Assembly (NCBI GenBank): GCA_965197675.1
Contig: OZ240221.1
Span: 744,001-808,000 of the forward strand
DNA: 64,000 nt
Source of the DNA: G965197675 sp965197675
GTDB taxonomy: Bacteria; Chloroflexota; Dehalococcoidia; Plut-88900
Direction of reading: 5' to 3'
Under the pieces are notes generated by a model, which was not told the DNA's origin, searched no databases, and saw only the letters and a program-made list of their open reading frames with translations. A program made the translations under genes and the position numbers. Positions 1 to 7,144 of the stretch are shown here, in pieces (within the stretch, counting starts at the first letter, position 1; each line of letters opens with the position of its first letter).

Positions 1-262
1 AGTAGGGGCCGGGAACCATGGCCCTTCCCATCTCTTCGATCAAGACGGTGAGATCGAGAAAGCTGGAGCCTGTTCCCCCATACTTCTCAGGGAAGGGAAA
101 CCCCAAGAAACCCACGTCGGCAAAGCTCTTCCACAGGTCCGGTGAGAATCCCTTCTCATCCTCTTCCATCTCCCTCACCAGGGTCTTGGGGCACTCCTGC
201 TCCAAGAGCTCCCTCGCCATTCTTCGAATCATCTCCTGCTCTTCGCTGAGTGCTAGGTCCAT
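1..262 (-). CDS. Acyl-CoA dehydrogenase, N-terminal part (runs off the window)
   Basis: Only the first 87 codons are inside the window. They read as the all-helical N-terminal domain of an acyl-CoA dehydrogenase: the protein begins MDLALSEEQEMIRRMARELL and contains the family's GFLGFPFPEKYGG segment and an LIEEMGRAMVPGP segment. The ATG at 262-260 was chosen because AGGAGGTC lies 5 nt upstream of it. The enzyme would oxidise an acyl-CoA to the 2,3-enoyl-CoA with FAD in the cytoplasm. Two complete paralogues follow on the same strand after a 243-bp gap, so it may be a subunit of a heteromeric dehydrogenase as in actinobacterial FadE pairs; this is inference. Substrate cannot be read from the fragment. 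Confidence 0.9.
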   Translation of the reverse strand, partial: MDLALSEEQEMIRRMARELLEQECPKTLVREMEEDEKGFSPDLWKSFADVGFLGFPFPEKYGGTGSSFLDLTVLIEEMGRAMVPGPY

Positions 263-317
263 TTTTGACCTCCTATGGATGTTCTAAACAAGTCTTTACC
301 GAGGGATCCCTTCGCTC

Positions 318-480
318 ATGGTGAGCCTTGAGTTTATCCTGAGTTTACCGAAGGGAAGCATCCCTCTGGTGGGGGCTGGAGCCTGTCCTGAGCTGGCCCA
401 AGGAGGGTGTCCCCCCATGTCCAAAACCTATCGAGGGCGGGTGGATGGGACAAAGGCGTATGCATTTGTTCAGAGCTTTC
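318..480. repeat. Dispersed repeat in the gap between acyl-CoA dehydrogenase genes
   Basis: The stretch 318-364 (GTGAGCCTTGAGTTTATCC ... ACCGAAGGGAA) recurs almost exactly at 34589-34628. From about 360 the sequence matches the CCCTCTGG ... GGGGG ... TGTCCCCCC ... GGGCGGGTGG core seen at 3390-3490 and, inverted, at 35040-35160. No coding gene is evident in 263-505. The repeat is non-coding as far as can be seen. Confidence 0.6.
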
Positions 481-505
481 CTATCTCATCACGGATTTGA
501 GACTT

Positions 506-1681
506 CTAGTTTCCCCGGGGCAACCCCAGCCCGCGAGTGGCTACGATGTTTCTCTGTATCTCGGTGGTGCCGCCCGCGATAGTCCTGCTGATAGTGGTCA
601 GATAGAACATCTTCAGATATCCCTCCAGTGGCGCCCACTTGGAGCCTTCGCTCAACTGGCTGTACATTCCCAGGATACGCATAGCCGAGCTGGCTGTACG
701 CTGCACCATCTCAGTGGCGAAGGCCTTGACCATAGACGATTCATAGTTAGGGATGACCCCTGTGCTCTGCATCCACATAACCCTGTAGGAGAGTAGGCGT
801 GCCGCCTCTGCCTCGATGGTCATGTTGGCCAGAGTATTGCGAACCGATGACTTATCTATCAGTGTTGCGCCGTTGTAGCGCGTCTCCTTGGCGAAGTTGG
901 TTACGTCATCTATTACGCGTCGAGCGTCTGCTGAGTACTCCACCCCTGAACGCTCGAAGTCTAGGGTGGCCATGGCGACGTACCAACCTCTGTTGACCTC
1001 ACCCAGCACGTTGGACTTGGGAACCCGAACGTTGTCTAAGAAGATCTCGTTGAATCGCTTGTTACCGCCCATATCTACGATCCGTCGTACATCTACCCCG
1101 GGGCTCTTCATGTCGATCAGAAAATAGCTTATGCCTTTGTGTTTAGGTGCCTCGGGATCGGTTCTCGCCAGAAGGTGGCACCAGTCGGCTTTGTGCGCCC
1201 CGCTCGACCATATCTTCTGTCCTGTAATCACATAGTCGTCGCCATCCTCCAAAGCCCTGGTATTCAGAGAAGCCAGGTCGGATCCGGACTCAGGCTCACT
1301 AAACCCCTGGCACCAGGTTACGCGCCCTTCAGCTATAGCCTTCAAGTGGACCTTCTTCTGCTCCTCGGTACCGTGCACCAGTAGGCAAGGCCCAATGAAG
1401 CCCACTCCCTGAAGATCCCTTCCTGGAGCGCGATGATAGGACATCTCTTCCGTGAAGATGACCGATTGGATGTGGGAGCCCCCCAACCCACCGTATTCCT
1501 TGGGCCATGAAACGGCGAGCCACCCTTTTTCACCCAGCTTGCGCCGCATCTCCAAGTTTAAGTCCCAGCCTTCGTCTTCGTAGGGCTCGTGGCCGATCCA
1601 GCCGATGGGCAGATGTTCTTTTAGGAAGCCCCTGAGTTCTCGGCGAAAGCTCTCCTCTTCATCAGTGAAGCGGAAGTCCAT
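506..1681 (-). CDS. Acyl-CoA dehydrogenase family protein
   Basis: A complete 391-residue acyl-CoA dehydrogenase with the usual three domains: helical N-terminus (1-120), middle beta domain with the FAD/substrate signature CQGFSEPESGSDLASL (about 145-160), and the C-terminal helical bundle ending GGTTEIQRNIVATRGLGLPR. The position of the catalytic Glu in the classical YEGT motif is Gly here (IAGGT), which is common in the CaiA/FadE-like branch, where the base may sit elsewhere or in a partner subunit. It lies 9 nt downstream of a paralogue of identical length, so the two are probably co-transcribed and may form a heteromer. Predicted role: FAD-dependent alpha,beta-desaturation of an acyl-CoA. 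Substrate unknown. Confidence 0.93.
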   Translation of the reverse strand: MDFRFTDEEESFRRELRGFLKEHLPIGWIGHEPYEDEGWDLNLEMRRKLGEKGWLAVSWPKEYGGLGGSHIQSVIFTEEMSYHRAPGRDLQGVGFIGPCLLVHGTEEQKKVHLKAIAEGRVTWCQGFSEPESGSDLASLNTRALEDGDDYVITGQKIWSSGAHKADWCHLLARTDPEAPKHKGISYFLIDMKSPGVDVRRIVDMGGNKRFNEIFLDNVRVPKSNVLGEVNRGWYVAMATLDFERSGVEYSADARRVIDDVTNFAKETRYNGATLIDKSSVRNTLANMTIEAEAARLLSYRVMWMQSTGVIPNYESSMVKAFATEMVQRTASSAMRILGMYSQLSEGSKWAPLEGYLKMFYLTTISRTIAGGTTEIQRNIVATRGLGLPRGN

Positions 1682-1690
1682 GGCCTCTCT

Positions 1691-2866
1691 TCAGGCCCCT
1701 CGTGGGAGGCCAAGGCCCCTGGTGGCAATGATGTTCCTCTGAATCTCCGACGTGCCCGAGTATATGGTCTCGGAGACAGTATCCAGATACATATCCTGTA
1801 TCTTGCCTTTCAAAGCGGAGCTTTTGGAATCGGTGGCCAGTTGGCTTCTCAGCCCCAGAATCTGCATCCCGGTGTTGGCCAGGCTTTGACGCACCTCTGA
1901 CCCGAGCACCTTCCCCATGGATGCCTCCATGTTGGGCACCATATCCTGGCCTTGCATCCAGGCTATGCGATAGCAGAGGAGTCTGCTCACTTCGATCTCT
2001 ACCGCTCTATCTGCCAGCTTTGTCGCGATTACGGGATCATCTATCAAGGCTTTGCCGTTGCTCTTGGTCTCCTTGGCGTATTCCACCAGCTGTTCCAGCA
2101 CCTTCTTGGCGCCTGCCGGAAACTCTATGGCCGACCTTTCGAAGTCCAGGGCGGATACGGCGGCGTACCACCCCCTGTTTATCTCTCCCAGCATATTTTC
2201 TCTGGGGACGCGAACATTATCGAAGGTGACTTCGTTGAAGGCATGGTGGTTGGCCATGGTGATCAGAGGACGTATCGATATGCCAGGTGTGTTCATCTCC
2301 AGGAGGAAGTAGGTGATGCCTCTATGCTTTGGGGCATCTGGATCGGTCCTGGTCAGGATGTGCATCCAGTTGGCCAAGTGGGCATCGCTAGTCCATATCT
2401 TACGCCCGTTAATGACGTAGTCGTCACCGTCAGCCACAGCCTTAGTCTGGAGGCTGGCCAGGTCGGATCCCGCTTCGGGTTCGCTGTATCCTTGACACCA
2501 CCACGCCTCTCCACTGGAGATTCGGGGCAGATGATACTTCTTCTGTTCCTCCGTACCGTACAGGATGAGGGTAGGGCCTACGAACTCCACTCCCTGGTCG
2601 GTGACTCTTTCCGCCCCGTTGTAGACAATCTCCTCCTTATAGATGAGTTGTTTCATCGGCGAGGCCGCCTGACCCCCATACTCCTTGGGCCAGGCCATTG
2701 TACGCCATCCCCTTTCCCCCAGCTTTTGCCGAATCTCCCGCTCCTGGTCCACTTCGGAGTCGGTGTCCATTCTGGGCACATCCCAATCAGGGGGAATCTC
2801 TTTTTTCAGGAAGTCTCTTAGCTCGCTGCGAAAAGCCTCTTCGTCTTCTGTAAAACGAAAGTCCAT
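1691..2866 (-). CDS. Acyl-CoA dehydrogenase family protein
   Basis: A 391-residue paralogue of the gene just downstream. It begins MDFRFTEDEEAFRSELRDFL, carries the middle-domain signature CQGYSEPEAGSDLASLQTKA, and ends SGTSEIQRNIIATRGLGLPR. As in its neighbour, the classical catalytic Glu position is not Glu (IYSGT). Gene order (this gene, 9-nt gap, second paralogue, 243-bp gap, third partial paralogue) suggests one transcription unit for fatty-acid, steroid-side-chain or aromatic-acid beta-oxidation. Function as an acyl-CoA desaturating flavoenzyme is secure at family level; chain specificity is not. Confidence 0.93.
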   Translation of the reverse strand: MDFRFTEDEEAFRSELRDFLKKEIPPDWDVPRMDTDSEVDQEREIRQKLGERGWRTMAWPKEYGGQAASPMKQLIYKEEIVYNGAERVTDQGVEFVGPTLILYGTEEQKKYHLPRISSGEAWWCQGYSEPEAGSDLASLQTKAVADGDDYVINGRKIWTSDAHLANWMHILTRTDPDAPKHRGITYFLLEMNTPGISIRPLITMANHHAFNEVTFDNVRVPRENMLGEINRGWYAAVSALDFERSAIEFPAGAKKVLEQLVEYAKETKSNGKALIDDPVIATKLADRAVEIEVSRLLCYRIAWMQGQDMVPNMEASMGKVLGSEVRQSLANTGMQILGLRSQLATDSKSSALKGKIQDMYLDTVSETIYSGTSEIQRNIIATRGLGLPRGA

Positions 2867-2912
2867 ATGCCTACCTCGCTGAGGAGCAAGTTGATTTTGG
2901 GTGCAGTGGAGC

Positions 2913-3152
2913 TTATGGTAAAGACACGGCCAAACAGGTAACCGTCCTGACTACACTTCCTACCTGGTGGATATTGTTGGTCACAGACTCTCCGATAGTG
3001 TTGAGGTCGTCTGCTTCCAATACCACTATAACGTCGTAGGGACCCGTTACAGCATCCACGCTTGCTATTCCATCGACCGATTTCAGATGACTAACCACCT
3101 CTCCTGTCTTTCCTATGGCCGTTTCGATGAGCACAAAGGCCTTAGTCGTCAT
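2913..3152 (-). CDS. Lrp/AsnC-type ligand-binding domain protein (stand-alone RAM domain)
   Basis: Only 79 residues long, which matches the C-terminal ligand-binding/oligomerisation (RAM) domain of Lrp/AsnC regulators without the helix-turn-helix. It starts MTTKAFVLIETAIGKTGEVV, then has the typical VDAVTGPYDVIVVLEADDL segment, where Gly-Pro-Tyr-Asp is the family's conserved turn. Stand-alone RAM proteins bind small molecules such as amino acids and may modulate full-length Lrp proteins or enzymes. Upstream of the acyl-CoA dehydrogenase genes by 46 nt and on the same strand, so it may be co-transcribed with them. The ligand is unknown. Confidence 0.88.
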   Translation of the reverse strand: MTTKAFVLIETAIGKTGEVVSHLKSVDGIASVDAVTGPYDVIVVLEADDLNTIGESVTNNIHQVGSVVRTVTCLAVSLP

Positions 3153-3364
3153 CAGGCTTCCCCCCTTCTAAAATGGACCCGTGTCTGCCCGTCTGTTGTG
3201 ATGGCTGCGTGGGCGTGCTCATTCTATCTCCCCGCATTCAACGGTGTCAACATAACCACACACTCCCTAGATTCCCCACCTAAATACGAAGGGGCACCCT
3301 TAACATACAGGAGGGTATGTTGCACGGGATAGATATTCCCTCTCGTCCCAGCCCTGTCCAAGAA

Positions 3365-3745
3365 GCCAGCGCGGAGGGAGTCCGGAGGGATGTATCCCTC
3401 TGGCAGGGGGCTTGGGGGATGTGCCCCCAGATACAAAACCCCACCTGGGCGGGTGGTTGGGGAACAAGGCGTTTGCCTTTCCGAGGCAGCTTCTTACAGA
3501 GCTCCCATTCGTCATTCCCCCACCCCCTATGCCGCCTGCCTGCTGCAGGCAGGTCATTCTCGTGCTTGACACGGGAATCCAGGGTAGGGGTGAAGGTGGA
3601 GAATCCGGCGTTGACACCTACCTCGCTGTGCCATATGCCCCTATGTCAAATAAGAACCTACGTGCTATAATACAAACACCCATCTAGACTACACGGAGGT
3701 ATTATCCTTATCCCTTACAGAGGTTGTTGCCCAAGCGCAGACACC
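3365..3745 (+). repeat. Composite dispersed repeat, copy 1, ending in a promoter and a decayed gene start
   Basis: This ~380-bp block has an inverted partner at 34770-35170. Shared blocks in order: GGAGGGATGTATCCCTCTGG with its GC-rich hairpin; CACCTGGGCGGGTGGTTGGG; the palindrome GCCTGCCTGCTGCAGGCAGG; CATTCTCGTGCTTGACACGG; then AATAAGAACCTACGTGC followed by TATAAT (an extended -10, TGC-TATAAT at 3663-3671); GGAGGTATTA; and codons reading L-T-E-V-V-A. The last part looks like promoter, ribosome-binding site and start of a small gene resembling putative addiction-module components, now without a start codon. Nothing intact is encoded between 3153 and 4096. Confidence 0.6.
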
Positions 3746-3764
3746 CCTAACATACACGGAGGAG

Positions 3765-3830
3765 TACAGAGGGGGCGCTGCCCCCTTTGTCGGGGGGCTT
3801 GGGGGGTGTCCCCCCATTTACCTTTCTTAT
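3765..3830. repeat. GC-rich hairpin repeat fragment
   Basis: A short degenerate copy of the core of the dispersed repeat family: a G-rich arm (GGGGGCGCTGCCCCC, itself a hairpin) followed by CGGGGGGCTTGGGGGGTGTC and CCCCCC. The same layout of G-run, GGCTTGGGGG and TGTGCCCCC is seen at 3390-3432, 5318-5355 and 35100-35150. A second inverted pair, CCCCCCTTCTCC-TGGCCA-GGAGAAGGGGGG, follows at 3832-3860 and could fold as a strong stem. Confidence 0.5.
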
Positions 3831-3877
3831 CCCCCCTTCTCCTGGCCAGGAGAAGGGGGGAAGGGGGATGAGGTCGA

Positions 3878-4051
3878 CTCCCAACTCCACCTCGATGAAA
3901 AATTCAATCAAAAATAACGACATCTTCACGCCTGGAAAACCCCGAAAATAAAACTTTTTTTACAATTCAATCAAACCTAGGCGTGAAACCAGAAATTCAA
4001 TCAAATTTCAAAGCTAAACAGAAAAGACAATCAAGTTGCCACACACAAACC
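3878..4051 (+). repeat. TCAATCAA-box element, copy 1 (just upstream of tenA)
   Basis: A ~170-bp AT-rich element with four boxes: AATTCAATCAA at 3901, 3964 and 3994, and ACAATCAAG at 4027. A second copy lies inverted at 34193-34366 with the same boxes in the same order and almost the same spacing (63, 30 and about 31 nt). The sequence between boxes is also conserved, for example TTTCAAAGCTAAACAG, ACAATCAAGTTGCCAC and CGCCTGGAAAACCCC (copy 2: GTGCCTGGGAAACCCC). No open frame is conserved. The last box ends about 60 bp before the tenA start, so it could affect tenA transcription. I do not recognise it as a named repeat, CRISPR or riboswitch. Confidence 0.75.
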
Positions 4052-4096
4052 AAGTCGAGTTATAATACCTTTGCCCTGCCGCCTGAAAGGAAGCCC

Positions 4097-4768
4097 ATGT
4101 CTGAAAGATACAGCGATCACCTGAGAAAGTTGGTAGACCCCATCTGGGAAGCTCAGCACAACCACCCCTTCGTAACGGGCATCGGCGATGGCACCCTGGA
4201 CATCGAAATCCTCAAGCATTGGGTCAGGCAGGACTACGTCTACCTCATCGACTACGCCCGCATCATGTCCATGGCCTCCGTCAAGTCTCCAGACCTCCAG
4301 ACCATGACCTGGTTCGCCGACCTCTCCAGCTACACCCTCAAGGTGGAGATGGACCTCCACCGCTCCTACGCCAGAGACTTCGGCATCACCGAGAAGGAGT
4401 TGGAGCAAGAGCAAAGGTCTCCCACCTGCCAGGGCTACACCGACTTCCTCCTGCGCACCGCTATGGCCGACCCCTTCGAGGTAGTAGCCGCCGCCCTGCT
4501 CCCCTGCTTCTGGGGCTACTACGAAATAGGCGCCCGGCTCGAAGACAGAGGGCTCCCTGGCAGAGAGCTTTACGACCGCTGGATTAAGCTCTACAGCAAC
4601 CCCGAGTTCGGCCAGGAGGTGGACAGGTGTCGCCTCCTCATAGACCGCCTGGGTTCCGACGCCTCCTCCGAGAGGCGGACCCAGATGGAGCAGGCTTTCC
4701 TCCTAAGCAGCCGCTACGAGTACCTCTTCTGGGAGATGTGCTATACCATGGAGCGGTGGCCCGTATAG
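4097..4768 (+). CDS. tenA: TenA family aminopyrimidine aminohydrolase (thiaminase II)
   Basis: A 223-residue all-helical haem-oxygenase-fold protein. TenA of the cysteine class hydrolyses aminopyrimidines from degraded thiamine so that they can be recycled into thiamine. Catalytic residues are visible: Cys137 in LPCFWGYYEIG, Asp46 in RQDYVYL, and Glu208 in YEYLFWEM; their positions fit the known B. subtilis residues. The ATG at 4097 was chosen over an upstream in-frame start at 3983 because the extra 38 codons lie inside a repeat element and look non-coding. No other thiamine genes and no TPP riboswitch are present nearby. The next gene begins 7 nt after the stop, so they are probably co-transcribed. 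Confidence 0.92.
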   Translation: MSERYSDHLRKLVDPIWEAQHNHPFVTGIGDGTLDIEILKHWVRQDYVYLIDYARIMSMASVKSPDLQTMTWFADLSSYTLKVEMDLHRSYARDFGITEKELEQEQRSPTCQGYTDFLLRTAMADPFEVVAAALLPCFWGYYEIGARLEDRGLPGRELYDRWIKLYSNPEFGQEVDRCRLLIDRLGSDASSERRTQMEQAFLLSSRYEYLFWEMCYTMERWPV

Positions 4769-4775
4769 CAGTCTG

Positions 4776-5210
4776 GTGAACAGTCCTTTGACCACACCCA
4801 TTCCTCCTAAAGACCTCTTCCCCAAGGTGATGGAGCACACCATCAGACTGACCGCCGAGAAGGTGCCTCCCAAGAGCGTCCAGAGCCTCGCCAAGATATT
4901 CACCACCCTGTGCTGGGAGTTCCCCGACTACCAGCTGTCCGTCTATACTCTCCTGGACGATGAGGGCAACTTCACCTATGCCGAATCCCTAGATGGCCAG
5001 GCCCAGGCTCAGATAACCATGGATGCCCGGCAGCTTCACAGCATTGTCTACCAGAAGGCCAGCATGCCCAAGATGTTCCTCACAGGCCAGATCAAAGTTC
5101 GAGGGCTGCCCACCCTGAAGCTCATGAAGTTCGTGCCACTGTTGGGCCCCTTCCTCGATAGCTACAAAGAGGCATGCGAGAACACCCAAAATTCTCCACC
5201 TAGACCCTAA
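4776..5210 (+). CDS. SCP2-like small protein
   Basis: A 144-residue protein starting at GTG, 7 nt after tenA. The central part (LSVYTLLDDEGNFTYAES ... DGQAQAQITMDARQLHSIV) and the following MFLTGQIKVRGLPTLKLMKF resemble the beta-sheet plus helix of sterol-carrier-protein-2 domains, where a small tunnel binds lipids or acyl-CoAs; the G-x-[IV]-x-V-x-G-[ND]-x-x-x-[AL]-x-x-L-x-x-L pattern is recognisable. Family assignment is by eye and moderate. There is no signal peptide or membrane segment. Pairing with tenA gives no clear functional hint. Confidence 0.65.
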   Translation: MNSPLTTPIPPKDLFPKVMEHTIRLTAEKVPPKSVQSLAKIFTTLCWEFPDYQLSVYTLLDDEGNFTYAESLDGQAQAQITMDARQLHSIVYQKASMPKMFLTGQIKVRGLPTLKLMKFVPLLGPFLDSYKEACENTQNSPPRP

Positions 5211-5294
5211 CTAGCTCGCTGATGGTAAGCCTAGAGTCTGTCGAAAGGTACCATTTGAGTGGACACACTCCTCCCCCACAGAGGACGCCTTGGT

Positions 5295-5540
5295 GCCTAT
5301 TAGGATTGCAAAGGGGCGGATCCCCTTTGCCTGGGGGTTTGGGGGATGTGCCCCCAAGAGCCACTTACCTGGGCGGGCGGGTGGGAAAGACCACGCTCGC
5401 TATTCTCTGAACGGCACAGGTCCTTGCTTCAATAGTCACACCTCATGGTGATCGACAACCCCTTCTAATAGCCTTACCAGCCCCCTCCACCCCGGATGCC
5501 AACGAGGTTTATTTGCTTGGCTAGGCTGGTAGACCACATT
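5295..5540. repeat. Dispersed repeat, second type (copy 1)
   Basis: This block, GATTGCAAAGGGGCGGATCC ... GGGGGATGTGCCCCCAAGAG ... GGGTGGGAAAGACCACGCTC ... CCTTGCTTCAATAGTCACAC ... CCAACGAGGTTTATTTGC, recurs at 24085-24315 and, in shortened form, at 55275-55450 and 55497-55590. It is non-coding and fills the gap between the SCP2-like gene and the Fe-S carrier gene. It shares its GC-rich hairpin core with the other repeat type. Confidence 0.65.
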
Positions 5541-5630
5541 CCCTTGACTGAATCACCTCTGCCGCGTAGAATGACACTACTGATACCTAAAGAAAACTCT
5601 CTTTAGAGTCTGACAGAGGTGGATTAACGT

Positions 5631-5975
5631 ATGACTATAGCACCAGAGCGAATCATCCACGTAACGCCCCCCGCGGCCCAGCAGCTCAAGCGCCTGGCAC
5701 TGAAAGATGGCATGGACGATTTCGGTCTTCGTATGGCTGTAAAAGGGGGAGGATGCTCCGGGCTAACCTACAAGCTTAGCCTTGATACATCTCCCAAAGA
5801 GGGTGACAAGATCGTTGAACAGAACGGCGTAAAGCTGTTCGTGGACTTCAAGAGTATCTTCTACCTGGGAGGAACCGTACTGGACTATGCAGGCGGACTC
5901 AACGGCAAGGGCTTCGAATTCAAGAATCCCAATGCCAAGAGTACTTGCGGCTGCGGCAACTCCTTTGCCGTTTAG
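5631..5975 (+). CDS. A-type iron-sulfur carrier (HesB/IscA/ErpA family)
   Basis: A 114-residue A-type carrier that would receive and hand on Fe-S clusters to apo-proteins. The three cluster-binding cysteines are present: Cys42 in KGGGCSGLTY, and Cys106 and Cys108 in STCGCGNSF. Length is normal. The next gene, 83 nt downstream, encodes a YgfZ/IBA57-like folate-binding protein, the known functional partner of A-type carriers in 4Fe-4S assembly, so the pair probably forms a cluster-maturation operon. Whether it corresponds to IscA, ErpA or SufA cannot be decided from sequence alone, so no symbol is given. Confidence 0.95.
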   Translation: MTIAPERIIHVTPPAAQQLKRLALKDGMDDFGLRMAVKGGGCSGLTYKLSLDTSPKEGDKIVEQNGVKLFVDFKSIFYLGGTVLDYAGGLNGKGFEFKNPNAKSTCGCGNSFAV

Positions 5976-6058
5976 CTCCACTACACCAGCATCCAATCGA
6001 AGGGGTTTTCCGAGGCGCGGGAAGCCCCTTATTGCTGTCCGGAAGATGAGGTAATGAT

Positions 6059-7138
6059 GTGAACCGAACCCCGTTATATGAAGCCCAGAAGAAGGCCGGC
6101 GCCGCCTTCGGAGAATACCTTGGCTGGGAGTTGCCCACCCATTTTTCGTCAGCACAGGAAGAGTACGTCGCCGCCAAGAAGGGCGCGGTCCTGGTCGATA
6201 GGTCCTATATCGGGCGCCTCAAGATGACAGGCGAAGATGCCCTGGATTTGCTGAACCGCCTAAGCACTAACGATCTCTCTCAATTACCTGTTGGCTTGGG
6301 CCTAACCACTGTTCTTACAACCAGCAAGGGCAGGATAGTAGACCTTCTCACCATATATTCCATTGCTGATGGAATACTTATCCTCACTTCGCCTCAAAAC
6401 AGACAGAAGGTGATAGCCTGGATAGACCAATACACCTTTGCCGAAGAAGTAACCCTGGAAGACATAACCGAGGCTCTTTCCACGCTCTCCATTTTTGGCC
6501 CCAACGCTTCTAAGGTGCTCAATAACGTGAGAGTCCTAAAGGCAGAGGAGTTGGCGCCCCATCACGGAACCACCCACTCCGTCGCTGGTATTGACGTGTA
6601 TGTAGCCCGCGAAGACCCGCGATGGGGCCAGGCCTACAATATTCTTGTCCCAAGCGACCACGTCTCTGACATATGGGATGAGATCCTTAACGTCGGTGAC
6701 GAAACCCGCCCGATTCCCATGGGGGCTTCTGCCTATGAGATTATGCGTATAGAGGCTGGGGTTCCATCGTACGGAACCGAGCTGAGTGAAGACGTGAACC
6801 CCCTTGAAGCAGGGCTAAACTCCTCCATCAGCTTCACCAAAGGCTGCTATGTGGGCCAGGAGGTGGTGGCCCGCCTCAACACCTATAAGAAGGTCAAGCG
6901 GCTCCTGGCGAAGATACGCTTCGAGGAAGGCCTCTGTCTTCGACCTAATGCACCTTTGAGCGTAGATGGAAAAGAGGTCGGTGTAATTACTTCCGCAGCC
7001 ATGCCGACTGACAATGGTTCTAATCTGGTCCTAGGATATGTGCGAATCTCTCAAGCTAAAGCAGGAGTTGAAATAGACGCAGCCACCGACGGCGGCCCCT
7101 CAGTCAAAGGTCAGATAGTCGAGGTGCTTGGTGAGTAG
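6059..7138 (+). CDS. ygfZ: YgfZ/IBA57-type folate-binding Fe-S cluster protein (GcvT-like fold)
   Basis: A 359-residue member of the GcvT/YgfZ superfamily. The diagnostic YgfZ motif K-G-C-Y-V-G-Q-E is at 261-268; glycine-cleavage T proteins lack this Cys motif, so a GcvT or sarcosine/dimethylglycine role is less likely. YgfZ and its mitochondrial homologue IBA57 use tetrahydrofolate and help A-type carriers build or repair 4Fe-4S clusters, for example in radical SAM enzymes. The upstream neighbour is such a carrier. Start is GTG at 6059. Acts in the cytoplasm. Confidence 0.88.
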   Translation: MNRTPLYEAQKKAGAAFGEYLGWELPTHFSSAQEEYVAAKKGAVLVDRSYIGRLKMTGEDALDLLNRLSTNDLSQLPVGLGLTTVLTTSKGRIVDLLTIYSIADGILILTSPQNRQKVIAWIDQYTFAEEVTLEDITEALSTLSIFGPNASKVLNNVRVLKAEELAPHHGTTHSVAGIDVYVAREDPRWGQAYNILVPSDHVSDIWDEILNVGDETRPIPMGASAYEIMRIEAGVPSYGTELSEDVNPLEAGLNSSISFTKGCYVGQEVVARLNTYKKVKRLLAKIRFEEGLCLRPNAPLSVDGKEVGVITSAAMPTDNGSNLVLGYVRISQAKAGVEIDAATDGGPSVKGQIVEVLGE

Positions 7139-7144
7139 TCTCGC

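Noticed and set aside
318..796. Plus-strand open frames opposite the acyl-CoA dehydrogenase genes
   Set aside because: They are shadows of the minus-strand genes or of repeats and show no family similarity.
3878..4051. CRISPR array
   Set aside because: Boxes are only ~11 nt, spacing is uneven (63 then 30), and the sequences between boxes are conserved between the two copies, unlike spacers. No cas gene is present.
3983..4096. Longer N-terminus of TenA
   Set aside because: The extra 38 codons lie in the TCAATCAA repeat and are not like any TenA sequence; ATG 4097 gives the normal family length.
3700..4096. TPP riboswitch upstream of tenA
   Set aside because: The conserved CTGAGA and the ACCTGATCTGG-type half of the THI box are not found in this region.
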